Assembly (NCBI GenBank): GCA_946481425.1
Contig: CAMLNT010000164.1
Coordinates: 1-5,287 of the forward strand
Reading direction: 5' to 3'
DNA from: an uncultured Brevundimonas sp.
GTDB lineage: Bacteria > Pseudomonadota > Alphaproteobacteria > Caulobacterales > Caulobacteraceae
Length of the DNA stretch: 5,287 nt
How positions within the stretch are numbered: the first letter of the stretch is position 1; the number at the start of each line of letters is the position of its first letter. Under the pieces are notes generated by a model that was given only the letters and a program-made list of their open reading frames with translations, was not told the origin of the DNA and ran no database searches. The translations under genes were made by a program, and so were the position numbers. Below are positions 1-5,287 of the stretch, in pieces.

Positions 1-982
1 TCAGGAAGGTGTTGCGGTGCAGGCCGCCGAGGCGGGCGAACTGGGCGTCCTGAAGGCCCGGGATCATGCGGAAGACCTCAGCCTGCGCGCCGTGTTTCAG
101 CTTGGTCTGGAAGCCGACCATGTTGAACAGGGTGCCGAGCGCATTGTCCTGGCGTAGCTGGACGATGGCGTGGGCCTTGACCAGGGGATCGCGCGGATTG
201 GTCAGGCCAACGGGCTTCATCGGGCCGTGGCGCAGGGTCTCGCGGCCTCGTTCGGCCATGACCTCGATCGGCAGACAGCCGTCGAAATAGGGGACGTTCT
301 CCCAGTCCTTGAACTCAGCCTTGGGGCCGTCGAGCAAGGCGTCGATGAAGGCCTCGTACTGGGCCTTGTCCATCGGGCAGTTGACGTAGGCGGCGGCGTC
401 GCCGCCCGGGCCGGCCTTGTCGTAGCGCGACTGACGCCAGGCGATGTCGAAGTCGATCGAGTCCGCGTGGACGATGGGGGCGATGGCGTCGAAGAAGCTG
501 AGGCTCTCCTCGCCGGTCAGTTTCAGGATGGCGTCGGCCAGGGCGGGCGAGGTGAGGGGGCCGGTGGCGACGATGACATTGTCCCAGTCCTCCGGCGGCA
601 GGCCGTCGATCTCCTCGCCGACGACCGTGACGAGGGGGTGGGACAGGAGTTTGTCGGTGACGGCGTTGGAGAAGCCGTCGCGGTCGACGGCGAGGGCGCC
701 GCCCGCCGGGACCTGATGGGCGTCGCCCGAGGCCATGATCAGGCTGTCCAGCGCCCGCATCTCGGCGTGCAGCAGGCCGACGGCGTTGTATTCCCAGTCG
801 TCCGAGCGGAACGAGTTGGAGCAGACGAGTTCGGCGAGGCCGTCCGTGTGGTGAGCGTCGGTCTTGACGCCGGCGCGGCGCATCTCGTGCAGCACGACGG
901 GGACACCGGCGTTGGCGATCTGCCAGGCGGCTTCAGAGCCGGCAAGGCCGCCGCCGATTACATGAACGGGTTTCACAGTCAT
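1..982 (-). CDS. trmFO: TrmFO, folate/FAD-dependent tRNA (uracil-54-C5)-methyltransferase, 3'-truncated by window edge
   Basis: Reading down from the ATG at 982-980, 327 codons stay open to the left edge, so the C-terminus lies outside the window. The family is about 440-480 residues long. The enzyme makes m5U54 in the tRNA T-loop, with 5,10-methylene-THF as carbon donor and FAD/NAD(P)H as reductant. Visible signatures are the N-terminal dinucleotide-binding motif [13 protein letters not shown] (residues 8-20), AHHTD (43-47), and [10 protein letters not shown] with Cys54, the counterpart of a conserved catalytic-domain Cys. [37 protein letters not shown] and YVNCPMDK follow. [14 protein letters not shown] contains Cys236, the other conserved Cys. 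[31 protein letters not shown] and LHRNTF come last. The match to TrmFO runs the full visible length without a frameshift. No Shine-Dalgarno sequence precedes the start, so it may be leaderless. The gene diverges from the one at 1043 across 60 bp. Confidence 0.97.
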   Translation of the reverse strand, partial: MTVKPVHVIGGGLAGSEAAWQIANAGVPVVLHEMRRAGVKTDAHHTDGLAELVCSNSFRSDDWEYNAVGLLHAEMRALDSLIMASGDAHQVPAGGALAVDRDGFSNAVTDKLLSHPLVTVVGEEIDGLPPEDWDNVIVATGPLTSPALADAILKLTGEESLSFFDAIAPIVHADSIDFDIAWRQSRYDKAGPGGDAAAYVNCPMDKAQYEAFIDALLDGPKAEFKDWENVPYFDGCLPIEVMAERGRETLRHGPMKPVGLTNPRDPLVKAHAIVQLRQDNALGTLFNMVGFQTKLKHGAQAEVFRMIPGLQDAQFARLGGLHRNTFL

Positions 983-1032
983 GCGCGGCTGTTTAGGAGG
1001 TTTCCGCGCGGGGTCGAGCCCCAAATCGAGTC

Positions 1033-1037
1033 GGGAG
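1033..1037 (+). promoter_or_regulatory. Ribosome binding site for the membrane protein at 1043
   Basis: GGGAG sits five bases before the ATG at 1043. It decides the start: the same frame stays open far upstream, as far as 170, but that stretch is antisense to trmFO and only this ATG has a well-placed Shine-Dalgarno sequence. Confidence 0.7.
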
Positions 1038-1042
1038 CCACG

Positions 1043-1807
1043 ATGAGCGGCAAGGTCAGCCTGAGGAGCGCTTTGGGAGAGGCGGCGGCATTCTCCGCCC
1101 AGGCCTGGCGGCGCGCGCCGATCGGGTGCGGCCTGATCCTCCTGTCGCTGCTCGTGCCGACCTTCGTCGGCGAGCGGGCGGTGTCGCTGTGGCTGGCTCT
1201 GCCTCTGGCCCTGGCGCAGGCCGTTGCGGCGCTGGCCGGTTGGACCTCTGTGCTGCGGGCGGCGATGGCGTCGCCCTCGGATCCGGCTGCTGCCGGACGT
1301 GACGCGGCACGGCTCCTGGGTTCGGTGAGCCTGAACGCCCTGTTCCTGTGCCTGATCGTGATGATCCTCGGGCTGGTCCTGCTGGGGGTCGCGGGCGCGA
1401 CGGGGCTGGCGCCGGGAGAAGACCTGGCTATGGCGACCGCCGCCTCCGTCACGCAAAGCGGCTGGCGCACCTTCGTGCTGCTGGCGCTCGAAATCGCCTC
1501 CGTGCTGCTGCTGCTGACACTGTTCGCGCGCCTGTCGGTCGCGGGGCCGGCCACCTTGTCCGAACAGCGCGTGGTCTCGCTGCAGGCGCTGGGGCTGACG
1601 CGCGGGTCGGGGATGAAGCCGGCGTTGGGGCTCGTGACCGTCCTGACTCCCCTCTGGCTGCTGGCGCTCAGCGGCCTGCTGGCGCCGGTCGAGGCCGCCT
1701 GGACCGATTGGGTCTGGGCGGGCGTTCTTGCCTTCATTCAGGCGCCGCTGCTGGCTGGTTATTCGGTCGGCCTGTGGCGCTCAGCGACTTCCGGAGAGCC
1801 TTCATGA
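1043..1807 (+). CDS. Hypothetical six-helix integral membrane protein with an LTRG-type motif
   Basis: 254 residues. The short amphipathic N-terminus ([20 protein letters not shown]) is followed by hydrophobic segments at about 25-42, 47-68, 94-120, 143-165, 194-216 and 223-244. This predicts a six-helix inner-membrane protein with no cleavable signal. After helix 4 comes [15 protein letters not shown], then [11 protein letters not shown] (178-188). This RLS-x-AxPA...L..A..LTRG pattern recurs in many bacterial membrane proteins of the YciC/glycerophosphodiester-phosphodiesterase-membrane-domain type, where it follows a central helix. The resemblance is to a fold type only and no substrate or reaction can be given. 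The start at 1043 has a good ribosome binding site. The stop overlaps the next start (ATGA at 1804-1807), so the two genes should be translated together. In-frame ATGs further upstream would overlap the trmFO start in antisense and are less likely. Confidence 0.85.
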   Translation: MSGKVSLRSALGEAAAFSAQAWRRAPIGCGLILLSLLVPTFVGERAVSLWLALPLALAQAVAALAGWTSVLRAAMASPSDPAAAGRDAARLLGSVSLNALFLCLIVMILGLVLLGVAGATGLAPGEDLAMATAASVTQSGWRTFVLLALEIASVLLLLTLFARLSVAGPATLSEQRVVSLQALGLTRGSGMKPALGLVTVLTPLWLLALSGLLAPVEAAWTDWVWAGVLAFIQAPLLAGYSVGLWRSATSGEPS

Positions 1808-2415
1808 CCAAGCACGTCGTCGTCCTGCTTCAACCCGGCGCCGCCGACTGGGAGATGGGGCCCGTCCTGCCGGTGCTGAAGGAGTATTTCGGCGCGGCGA
1901 TCCGGACCGCCAGCCCGGATGGCAAGACGATCACGACCATGGGCGGCGTGATGATCGACGTCGACACCGGCTATGACACCGCTGACCTCAAGGAGGCAGA
2001 CCTAGTCGTCATCATCGGCTCCGACGCCTGGATGCGGTTTGACGACGCGGCGTTGTCGAACCGGCTGAAGGCGCGGGTCGAGGCCGGCGGGCCGACGGCG
2101 GCCATCTGCGCCGGCACGCTGGCCCTGGCGCGGGCCGGTGTGCTGGACGAGCGGCCGCACACATCGAACTCCGCTCCGTTCATGTCAGAAAACGCCTCGG
2201 CCTATCGGGGTGGCGACCACTATCGCGACGTGGCCCACGCCGTGTCAGACGGGGTGGTCGCCACCGCGCCCGGATCGGCGCCCGCCAGTTTTGCCGTCGC
2301 CTGCGCCCAGCTGCTCGAGCCGGCCAAGCAGGCGGAGGTCGTGGGTTACTGGAACATGACGCGTGGCGAGTTCGAGGCCCTGGGAACCGAGTTGGGCCCA
2401 ATCTGGAAGGGTTGA
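1804..2415 (+). CDS. DJ-1/PfpI (class I glutamine amidotransferase-like) family protein
   Basis: 203 residues, the usual size for a single-domain DJ-1/PfpI protein. The Rossmann-like fold begins with HVVVLLQPGAADWEMGPVL; Glu17 matches the family glutamate that hydrogen-bonds the nucleophile. A second strand and loop follow (IRTASPDGKTITTMGGVMI, about 33-51), then ADLVVIIGSDAW (65-76). The nucleophile elbow is PTAAICAGTLALARAGVL (97-114) with Cys102, followed by the His119 region RPHTSN. Members are diverse: some deglycate or hydrate small aldehydes, others are stress chaperones or regulators, so the reaction is unknown. The sequence resembles the group often annotated 'type 1 glutamine amidotransferase family protein' (YoaZ/YdeA-like). 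There is no separate synthase domain, so it is not a true amidotransferase. The start overlaps the upstream stop and has its own GGAGAG at 1793-1798, seven bases or so before the ATG. It is cytosolic, with no signal peptide. Confidence 0.9.
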   Translation: MTKHVVVLLQPGAADWEMGPVLPVLKEYFGAAIRTASPDGKTITTMGGVMIDVDTGYDTADLKEADLVVIIGSDAWMRFDDAALSNRLKARVEAGGPTAAICAGTLALARAGVLDERPHTSNSAPFMSENASAYRGGDHYRDVAHAVSDGVVATAPGSAPASFAVACAQLLEPAKQAEVVGYWNMTRGEFEALGTELGPIWKG

Positions 2416-2641
2416 GGCCGTTCCGGGCCTGTCGCACGCGGGCCACACCTGACACAGACTTAATGAAAATGGCGCGGAGGCGACGCCTCGCGGCCCCAAA
2501 TCAGCCGCATGAAATCTTTGTAAAGCAACGGTCCGCTACTTTACGGGGGCCGTGAAGGCTCCCACCTTGGGTCGCGGCACGATTACCACGTTCGGGCGTT
2601 TAGTCCGGACATCGCTGCAACACCCTTGGGCCCCTAACCAC
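2416..2641. other. Intergenic region with two imperfect inverted repeats
   Basis: 226 bp without a convincing gene if the next CDS starts at 2642. A hairpin at 2473-2492 has a stem CGC, a bulged G, then GAGG, pairing with CCTC then GCG around a five-base loop. It has no T-tract, so it is at best a weak or Rho-assisted terminator for the unit ending at 2415. A second inverted repeat pairs GTAAAG (2520-2525) with CTTTAC (2539-2544) around 13 bases. I could not place a -35/-10 pair with confidence. A promoter for the next gene should lie here. Confidence 0.45.
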
Positions 2642-3070
2642 ATGACTCTGGCCATGACCGTCGAGACGCGTTCGCTACCGACCCTGCAAAGGGTGCGGAC
2701 GCGTGCCCGCGTGGGCGTGTTCGGTCGGATCGTGCGTCTGGGTCTGATGGCGCTGGGCGTGCTGGTGATCATCGCCGGCGTCCTGATCTCGCCGCTCCCG
2801 GGGCCGTTCGGTCTGCCGATCGCGGTGGTCGGCCTGATGCTGGTTCTGCGCAACTCTTACTGGGCCAAGCGGCAGTTCATCCGCCTTCAGCAGGCGCGTC
2901 CGAACTGGGTTTTTCCGTTCCGTCGACTGATGCGCAAGCGCCCCGAGTTCGCGCCGGTGTTCTGGCAACAGACGTTGCGGATCGAGCGGCTGCTCCTGCG
3001 CAAAGGCCAGCGTGTCCTGGGTCGTCTGCGCCGCCGGAGCCGGTCCTACGCGCGCCGCGCCACTTCCTGA
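2642..3070 (+). CDS. Small basic membrane protein with PGPGW-like hairpin
   Basis: 142 residues from the ATG at 2642. A basic N-terminus (RVRTRARVGVFGRIVR, 17-32) leads into helix 1 (about 33-50, LGLMALGVLVIIAGVLIS). A tight turn PLPGPFG (51-57) follows, then helix 2 (about 58-70). The PLPGP turn between two short helices resembles the putative PGPGW transmembrane family, whose function is unknown. The rest is soluble and strongly basic: the aromatic stretch PNWVFPFRRLMRKRPEF (87-103), then a tail very rich in Arg (RRRSRSYARR near the C-terminus). Such a tail could contact acidic phospholipids or nucleic acid; that is inference. The start is uncertain. The frame is open back to a GTG at 2552 (172 residues), and a second ATG lies at 2654 (138 residues). 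None has a strong ribosome binding site. The extra upstream residues look unlike a signal or domain, so 2642 is preferred. Confidence 0.75.
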   Translation: MTLAMTVETRSLPTLQRVRTRARVGVFGRIVRLGLMALGVLVIIAGVLISPLPGPFGLPIAVVGLMLVLRNSYWAKRQFIRLQQARPNWVFPFRRLMRKRPEFAPVFWQQTLRIERLLLRKGQRVLGRLRRRSRSYARRATS

Positions 3071-3099
3071 TCCGCCAGGGTTTCAATTACGGCTGAATT

Positions 3100-3113
3100 G
3101 GGACTAGAGTCCC
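3100..3113. repeat. Inverted repeat GGGACT-AG-AGTCCC
   Basis: Two six-base arms pair exactly around a two-base centre. It directly abuts the weaker repeat CAATT/AATTG (3084-3088/3096-3100). It lies 29 bases past the previous stop and about 140 bases before the next start. There is no T-tract after it, which argues against a classical terminator; an operator or promoter-proximal site is possible. Confidence 0.55.
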
Positions 3114-3155
3114 CCTACGTCGATAAGTGGACGCGCGCTTTCCGCCGCCGATCCG

Positions 3156-3167
3156 GTCTGATCAGAC
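3156..3167. repeat. Perfect 12-bp palindrome GTCTGATCAGAC
   Basis: The 12 bases equal their own reverse complement, and the symmetry ends at both flanks. It lies about 90 bases upstream of the ATG at 3256. A dimeric regulator could bind here. The function is inferred from symmetry and position only. Confidence 0.5.
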
Positions 3168-3184
3168 GACGAGAGGCTCGCGCC

Positions 3185-3197
3185 CGCGATAATCGCG
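3185..3197. repeat. Inverted repeat CGCGAT-A-ATCGCG
   Basis: Six-base arms surround one central A. The centre contains GATAAT, which resembles a -10 element, but no acceptable -35 lies about 17 bases upstream. It is 58 bases before the ATG at 3256. Confidence 0.4.
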
Positions 3198-3243
3198 CGG
3201 CGGGCGCCGAACGATTGACGCCCCTCCGACGGCCGCGCGCCTT

Positions 3244-3250
3244 GGGAGAG
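3244..3250 (+). promoter_or_regulatory. Ribosome binding site for the membrane protein at 3256
   Basis: GGGAGAG lies five bases before the ATG at 3256, a strong and well-spaced Shine-Dalgarno sequence that fixes this start. Confidence 0.75.
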
Positions 3251-3255
3251 CGAAT

Positions 3256-3750
3256 ATGCAGTCTCGTGTGCAAAAGGGGATGATTGCGGGCTTTGCGGCC
3301 ACCGCCGTCGTCTCAGTGATCGACCTGGTCGCCAGCCTCATCCAGCAGGGCGTGGGCCAGCGCTGGTTCCACAGCTTCGAATCCCTCCTGTCGGCCATGG
3401 CCGGTCAGGTCCTGGGAGCCAGCATGAACACTTCCTGGGTCGGCTGGGCCATCCACTTCGCGGCCGGCGTCTTCGTGCTGGGACCGCTCTTTGCGATGCT
3501 GTGCCCGCGTCTGCCGACCGATACGGCCGCGACGAAGGGCATCCTGTTCGCGGTGGGCGCCTGGATCGCCATGTCCCTGACGGTCATGCCGCTGGCGGGC
3601 CTGGGCATCTTTGGGGCGGCAGCCGGTTTCGGAACCATCGCCTGGATGCTGGTCACGCACATCATCTTCGGCTTCACCCTGGGCCGGGTGTTCGCGCGGC
3701 TTCACGGTGAGATCGGGCATCCGAAGCGCCTGACCGCGATGGCGGCCTGA
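3256..3750 (+). CDS. Four-helix membrane protein, tentatively DUF6789-like
   Basis: 164 residues. Predicted helices lie at about 8-30 (GMIAGFAATAVVSVIDLVAS), 62-83, 94-113 and 124-146, so it is an inner-membrane protein without enzymatic motifs. The N-terminal pattern (basic residue, then GMIAGFAATAVVS) and the second half resemble small uncharacterised membrane proteins of the DUF6789 type. That second half has KGILFAVGAWIAMSLTVMP, then PLAGLGIFG (112-120), then a helix with THIIFGFTLGRVFA (134-147). This assignment is from memory of the pattern and needs a profile search. Gly and Ala are frequent within the helices, which suits tight helix packing. It has a strong ribosome binding site, stands alone on the plus strand, and its stop lies three bases before the A-tract of the convergent atp terminator. 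No role can be given. Confidence 0.85.
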   Translation: MQSRVQKGMIAGFAATAVVSVIDLVASLIQQGVGQRWFHSFESLLSAMAGQVLGASMNTSWVGWAIHFAAGVFVLGPLFAMLCPRLPTDTAATKGILFAVGAWIAMSLTVMPLAGLGIFGAAAGFGTIAWMLVTHIIFGFTLGRVFARLHGEIGHPKRLTAMAA

Positions 3751-3753
3751 ACG

Positions 3754-3783
3754 AAAAAGGCCCGGACCTTGGGGGCCGGGCCT
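3754..3783 (-). terminator. Intrinsic terminator of the F0 ATP synthase operon
   Basis: Read on the minus strand, an eight-base stem AGGCCCGG pairs with CCGGGCCT around a ten-base loop, and five Ts follow directly (the A-run at 3754-3758 on plus). The hairpin begins 24 bases past the atpF stop, as expected for the end of the operon. On the plus strand no T-tract follows, so it is mainly a minus-strand terminator, although the hairpin could also shape the 3' end of the convergent transcript ending at 3750. Confidence 0.85.
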
Positions 3784-3807
3784 AACGTTTCGCTGTGACC
3801 GTAGCGC

Positions 3808-4320
3808 CTAGTTGAGGCGCGTGCCGATCTGGCCGATGGCCTGATCGAGCAGGGGGTCCTCGCCACCGGCAGCGGCGCGGGCGGTCAAGATGCGTTCGGC
3901 GGCGATCGTCGCCTGTTCGGCGGCGGCGGCCTTCACCTCGGCGGTCGCCTGGGCTTCGGCCTGGGCGATGCGGCGTTCGGCGAGGGTCTCGCGGCGGGCG
4001 ATGCTCTCGGCCAGACGTTCCTCGGCCTCGGCCTGAAGGCGCACGGCCTCTTCCTCGGCGGCTTCCAGCATGGCCTTGGCCTGGGCCTCGGCTTCAGCCT
4101 TTTCCTTGCGGATCTGAGCCAGCATGGCTTCGGCCTCGGCGCGCAGGCGGGCGGCCTCGTCCAGATCGGCCTGGATCTTCGCGGCCTTGGCGTCGAGCGC
4201 GGCAGCGACCAGCGCCGGGACCTTGGCGACGACCACGATCACGAAGAAGAGGATCAGGCCGACCGCGACCCAGAGCTCGGGGTTCTCGAGGTCGTAGAGG
4301 TGGGGGTTGAAGAATTCCAT
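3808..4320 (-). CDS. atpF: F0F1 ATP synthase subunit b (peripheral stalk)
   Basis: 170 residues, normal for the family. A short periplasm-facing N-terminus (MEFFNPHLYDLENPELW) precedes a single membrane helix (about 16-36, VAVGLILFFVIVVVAKVPAL). A long, charged, alanine-rich helix with a coiled-coil heptad character then runs to about residue 145. ALDAKAAKIQADLDEA just after the membrane is typical of subunit b. The C-terminus, with DPLLDQAIGQIGTRLN, contacts the delta subunit in known stators. With b' it forms the stator stalk that holds F1 against rotation. The ATG shares its A with the b' stop (TGATG at 4318-4322), so the two are translationally coupled and probably made in equal amounts, as a b/b' heterodimer requires. 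It is the last gene before the terminator at 3754-3783. The helix uses AE/AEA repeats, which explains the repetitive GCC-GAG DNA. Confidence 0.97.
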   Translation of the reverse strand: MEFFNPHLYDLENPELWVAVGLILFFVIVVVAKVPALVAAALDAKAAKIQADLDEAARLRAEAEAMLAQIRKEKAEAEAQAKAMLEAAEEEAVRLQAEAEERLAESIARRETLAERRIAQAEAQATAEVKAAAAEQATIAAERILTARAAAGGEDPLLDQAIGQIGTRLN

Positions 4321-4892
4321 CAGGCCGTTCCCTTGGCGGCGTTGAGCTCCGCAGCCGTGGCGGCCTTGCCGGTCAGCTTCTCGACGATCGCCTTGGTGGT
4401 GTCCGAGGCGACGGTGTCGACCTGGGCCATGGCGGCGTCGCGCATCTTGGCGATGCGGCCTTCAGCCTCGGCGACGCGTTCGGCCAGGACGGCTTCCTGG
4501 GCGGCGGTGCGGCGAGCGATGTCTTCGCTGACGCGCGCCTTGGCGGCGCCGGCCATGCGACGGGAGGAGGCGCGGGCCTCGGCCAGTTCGGCCTGGGCCT
4601 CGGCGGCCTGGTTCTGCGCTTCTTCCTGAACCGAGCGCGCTTCCTCGACGGCCTTGCCGATCGTCTCGGCCCGCTCATCGAAGACCTTGCGCATGCGAGG
4701 CGCGAAAACCTTGGCGATCAGGAAGTAGAGAACGACGAACAGGAAGACCAGATAGACGATCTGGCCGAACCAGTGCTGGAACTCGAATTGCGGCAGCCCG
4801 CCGCCCGAGCCGTGCTCGGCTTCGGTGGAGGCGTGCGTTTCGCCCGGAGCGCCATGGGCGTCCGCGGGAAGGGGAGCGTGAGGATCAGCCAT
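4320..4892 (-). CDS. atpG (b'; also called atpX/atpF2): F0F1 ATP synthase subunit b' (second peripheral-stalk subunit)
   Basis: 190 residues. The first 35 or so are polar and probably disordered, rich in His, Asp, Glu, Ala and Pro; such extensions are common in alphaproteobacterial b'. FQHWFGQIVYLVFLFVVLYFL (about 38-58) is the single membrane helix. VFAPRMRKVFDERAETIGKA (62-81) is the conserved cytoplasmic start of the stalk helix. A long Ala/Glu/Arg coiled coil runs to about 170. The order c-b'-b and the two diverged b genes are the arrangement of alphaproteobacteria and phototrophs, in which b and b' form a heterodimer in place of the E. coli b2 homodimer. The start at 4892 lies 58 bases past the atpE stop and has only a weak ribosome binding site, which suits a subunit needed at far lower amounts than c. 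A stable hairpin lies in that gap (4919-4940). Confidence 0.95.
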   Translation of the reverse strand: MADPHAPLPADAHGAPGETHASTEAEHGSGGGLPQFEFQHWFGQIVYLVFLFVVLYFLIAKVFAPRMRKVFDERAETIGKAVEEARSVQEEAQNQAAEAQAELAEARASSRRMAGAAKARVSEDIARRTAAQEAVLAERVAEAEGRIAKMRDAAMAQVDTVASDTTKAIVEKLTGKAATAAELNAAKGTA

Positions 4893-4918
4893 CGTTTTCT
4901 ACGTCAGAAAGGCAAATA

Positions 4919-4940
4919 GGCGGCCGGCGAACCGGCCGCC
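4919..4940 (-). promoter_or_regulatory. Stable UUCG-loop hairpin between atpE and b'
   Basis: In the minus-strand transcript a perfect nine-base stem (GGCGGCCGG with CCGGCCGCC) closes a UUCG loop. It begins ten bases after the atpE stop and ends 26 bases before the b' start. The sequence after it (UAUUUGCCUUUCUG) is U-rich but has no clean U-run. It is therefore better seen as an mRNA-stabilising or partial-termination element than as a full terminator. That would raise subunit c over the downstream stalk subunits. This role is inference; the hairpin itself is plain in the sequence. Confidence 0.65.
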
Positions 4941-4950
4941 CGGGTCCGGA

Positions 4951-5175
4951 TTACGAGATCCAGATCAGGATGCCCATGACGAAGGCCAGGATGCCCAGCG
5001 CTTCGGCAAGAGCGGCGCCGACGAACAGGTTACCGACCTGCGAGGCGGCGGCCGACGGGTTGCGCAGGGCGCCCGCGACGAAGTTGCCGAAGATGTTGCC
5101 GACGCCGATGCCGGCGCCGATCATGCCCGACATCGCGATGCCGGCGCCGATGAGCTTGGCGGCTTCTGCTTCCAT
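4951..5175 (-). CDS. atpE: F0F1 ATP synthase subunit c (rotor ring)
   Basis: 74 residues, the usual size, forming a two-helix hairpin. Helix 1 (about 8-33) carries the glycine-repeat motif GAGIGVG (20-26), which packs the inner ring. The polar loop is LRNPSA (37-42); Arg38 and Pro40 match the conserved R-x-P that touches the F1 central stalk. Helix 2 (about 47-73) contains [14 protein letters not shown] with Glu58, the proton-binding carboxylate. The residues around Glu58 do not show an obvious Na+-binding signature, so proton coupling is the likely mode. Many copies form the ring, so this gene needs higher output than its neighbours. Upstream of the ATG lie AGGA (5190-5187) and GAG (5182-5180), either of which can serve as ribosome binding site. 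Confidence 0.98.
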   Translation of the reverse strand: MEAEAAKLIGAGIAMSGMIGAGIGVGNIFGNFVAGALRNPSAAASQVGNLFVGAALAEALGILAFVMGILIWIS

Positions 5176-5227
5176 GGTTCTCTAAGTCCTAGTTGGGGTT
5201 GCTTTGGAAGGGATGGACTGGGGCGGC

Positions 5228-5287
5228 CTAGTGGCCGTGGCCCAGGTTGACCACATCGTTGAGGTAGATGCAGGTCAGAACGGCGAA
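5228..5287 (-). CDS. atpB: F0F1 ATP synthase subunit a, C-terminal 19 residues
   Basis: Only the end of the gene is in the window; the rest lies beyond the right edge. The visible residues are FAVLTCIYLNDVVNLGHGH, followed by TAG. AVLTCIYLNDxxxxxH is the characteristic last-helix end of alphaproteobacterial subunit a, which forms the proton half-channels next to the c ring. The assignment is also supported by position: atpB directly precedes atpE in F0 operons. The gap to atpE is 52 bases, without an evident hairpin or promoter. Confidence 0.93.
   Translation of the reverse strand, partial: FAVLTCIYLNDVVNLGHGH

Larger units (their letters stand above)
3071..3255. other. Intergenic leader rich in short palindromes
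   Basis: 185 bp between two plus-strand genes. Short open frames cross it, but none has a plausible start, ribosome binding site or protein-like composition. It holds CAATT/AATTG (3084-3100), GGGACT-AG-AGTCCC (3100-3113), the perfect palindrome GTCTGATCAGAC (3156-3167) and CGCGAT-A-ATCGCG (3185-3197). These could be operator sites or a structured 5' leader for the gene at 3256. No strong sigma-70-type promoter could be placed. Confidence 0.5.

Noticed and set aside
170..1042. A long plus-strand open frame running into the membrane protein at 1043, about 290 codons antisense to trmFO
   Set aside because: It is the mirror of trmFO in GC-rich DNA, with repetitive V/G/D/A-rich composition and no domain. 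The minus strand encodes a full-length conserved TrmFO match, and the ribosome binding site points to 1043.
979..1737. A 252-codon minus-strand open frame opposite the membrane protein
   Set aside because: Low-complexity S/A/R/P composition typical of antisense frames. The plus strand gives clear membrane helices and a coupled downstream gene.
1348..1803. In-frame upstream extension of the DJ-1/PfpI gene
   Set aside because: The extension lies inside the membrane-protein gene and reads as Arg/Gly/Ala-rich junk. The DJ-1 fold begins exactly at the ATG at 1804, which has its own ribosome binding site.
2509..2523. Four-codon minigene ATG AAA TCT TTG TAA
   Set aside because: Too short to mean anything on its own; no ribosome binding site, and no attenuator structure or regulatory codon run is linked to it.
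3098..3283. 61-codon plus-strand open frame in the palindrome-rich leader
   Set aside because: Starts with TTG inside a palindrome without a ribosome binding site, has an Arg-rich random composition, and overlaps the better-supported gene at 3256.
3313..3720. 135-codon minus-strand open frame opposite the gene at 3256
   Set aside because: Composition rich in D, R, Q, H and E without any recognisable domain. The opposite strand has a strong ribosome binding site and four clear membrane helices.
3850..4650. Repetitive GGCCTCGGC-like DNA across both stalk-subunit genes, considered as a possible repeat array
   Set aside because: It is codon-level repetition from the Ala/Glu-rich coiled coils of subunits b and b', in frame and without regular spacing. 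It is not a CRISPR or tandem repeat.

Overview
The window looks like ordinary chromosome from a GC-rich alphaproteobacterium, most probably Caulobacterales (Brevundimonas-like). Three things point that way: the very high GC content, the split F0 ATP synthase operon with paired b' and b subunits (order a-c-b'-b), and a folate/FAD-type TrmFO. The genus is inference from general resemblance. I see no mobile element, CRISPR array, tRNA, rRNA, phage gene or defence system.

Layout. (1) Positions 1-982, minus strand: the N-terminal two thirds or so of trmFO (tRNA m5U54 methyltransferase), cut by the left edge. (2) Positions 1043-2415, plus strand: a two-gene, translationally coupled unit. It encodes a six-helix membrane protein of unknown function and a DJ-1/PfpI-superfamily protein, overlapping by ATGA. 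It diverges from trmFO across a 60-bp gap. (3) Positions 2416-3255, plus strand: a small, very basic membrane protein with a PGPGW-like hairpin (best start 2642). It is flanked by a 226-bp and a 185-bp non-coding stretch; the second holds several short palindromes. (4) Positions 3256-3750, plus strand: a four-helix membrane protein, tentatively DUF6789-like. (5) Positions 3751-3807: a strong intrinsic terminator reading on the minus strand, between the convergent transcription units. (6) Positions 3808-5287, minus strand: the distal part of the F0 operon, with the end of atpB (a), then atpE (c), b' and atpF (b).

The F0 genes supply the membrane sector of the H+-translocating ATP synthase. Subunit c forms the rotor ring, a provides the proton half-channels, and b/b' form the peripheral stalk. 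The F1 genes are not in the window; in alphaproteobacteria they usually lie at another locus. A very stable UUCG-loop hairpin lies between atpE and b', where differential expression of subunit c would be useful. The most interesting items are this hairpin, the palindrome cluster upstream of the gene at 3256, and the unexplained membrane-protein/DJ-1 gene pair. No convincing novel system is visible.
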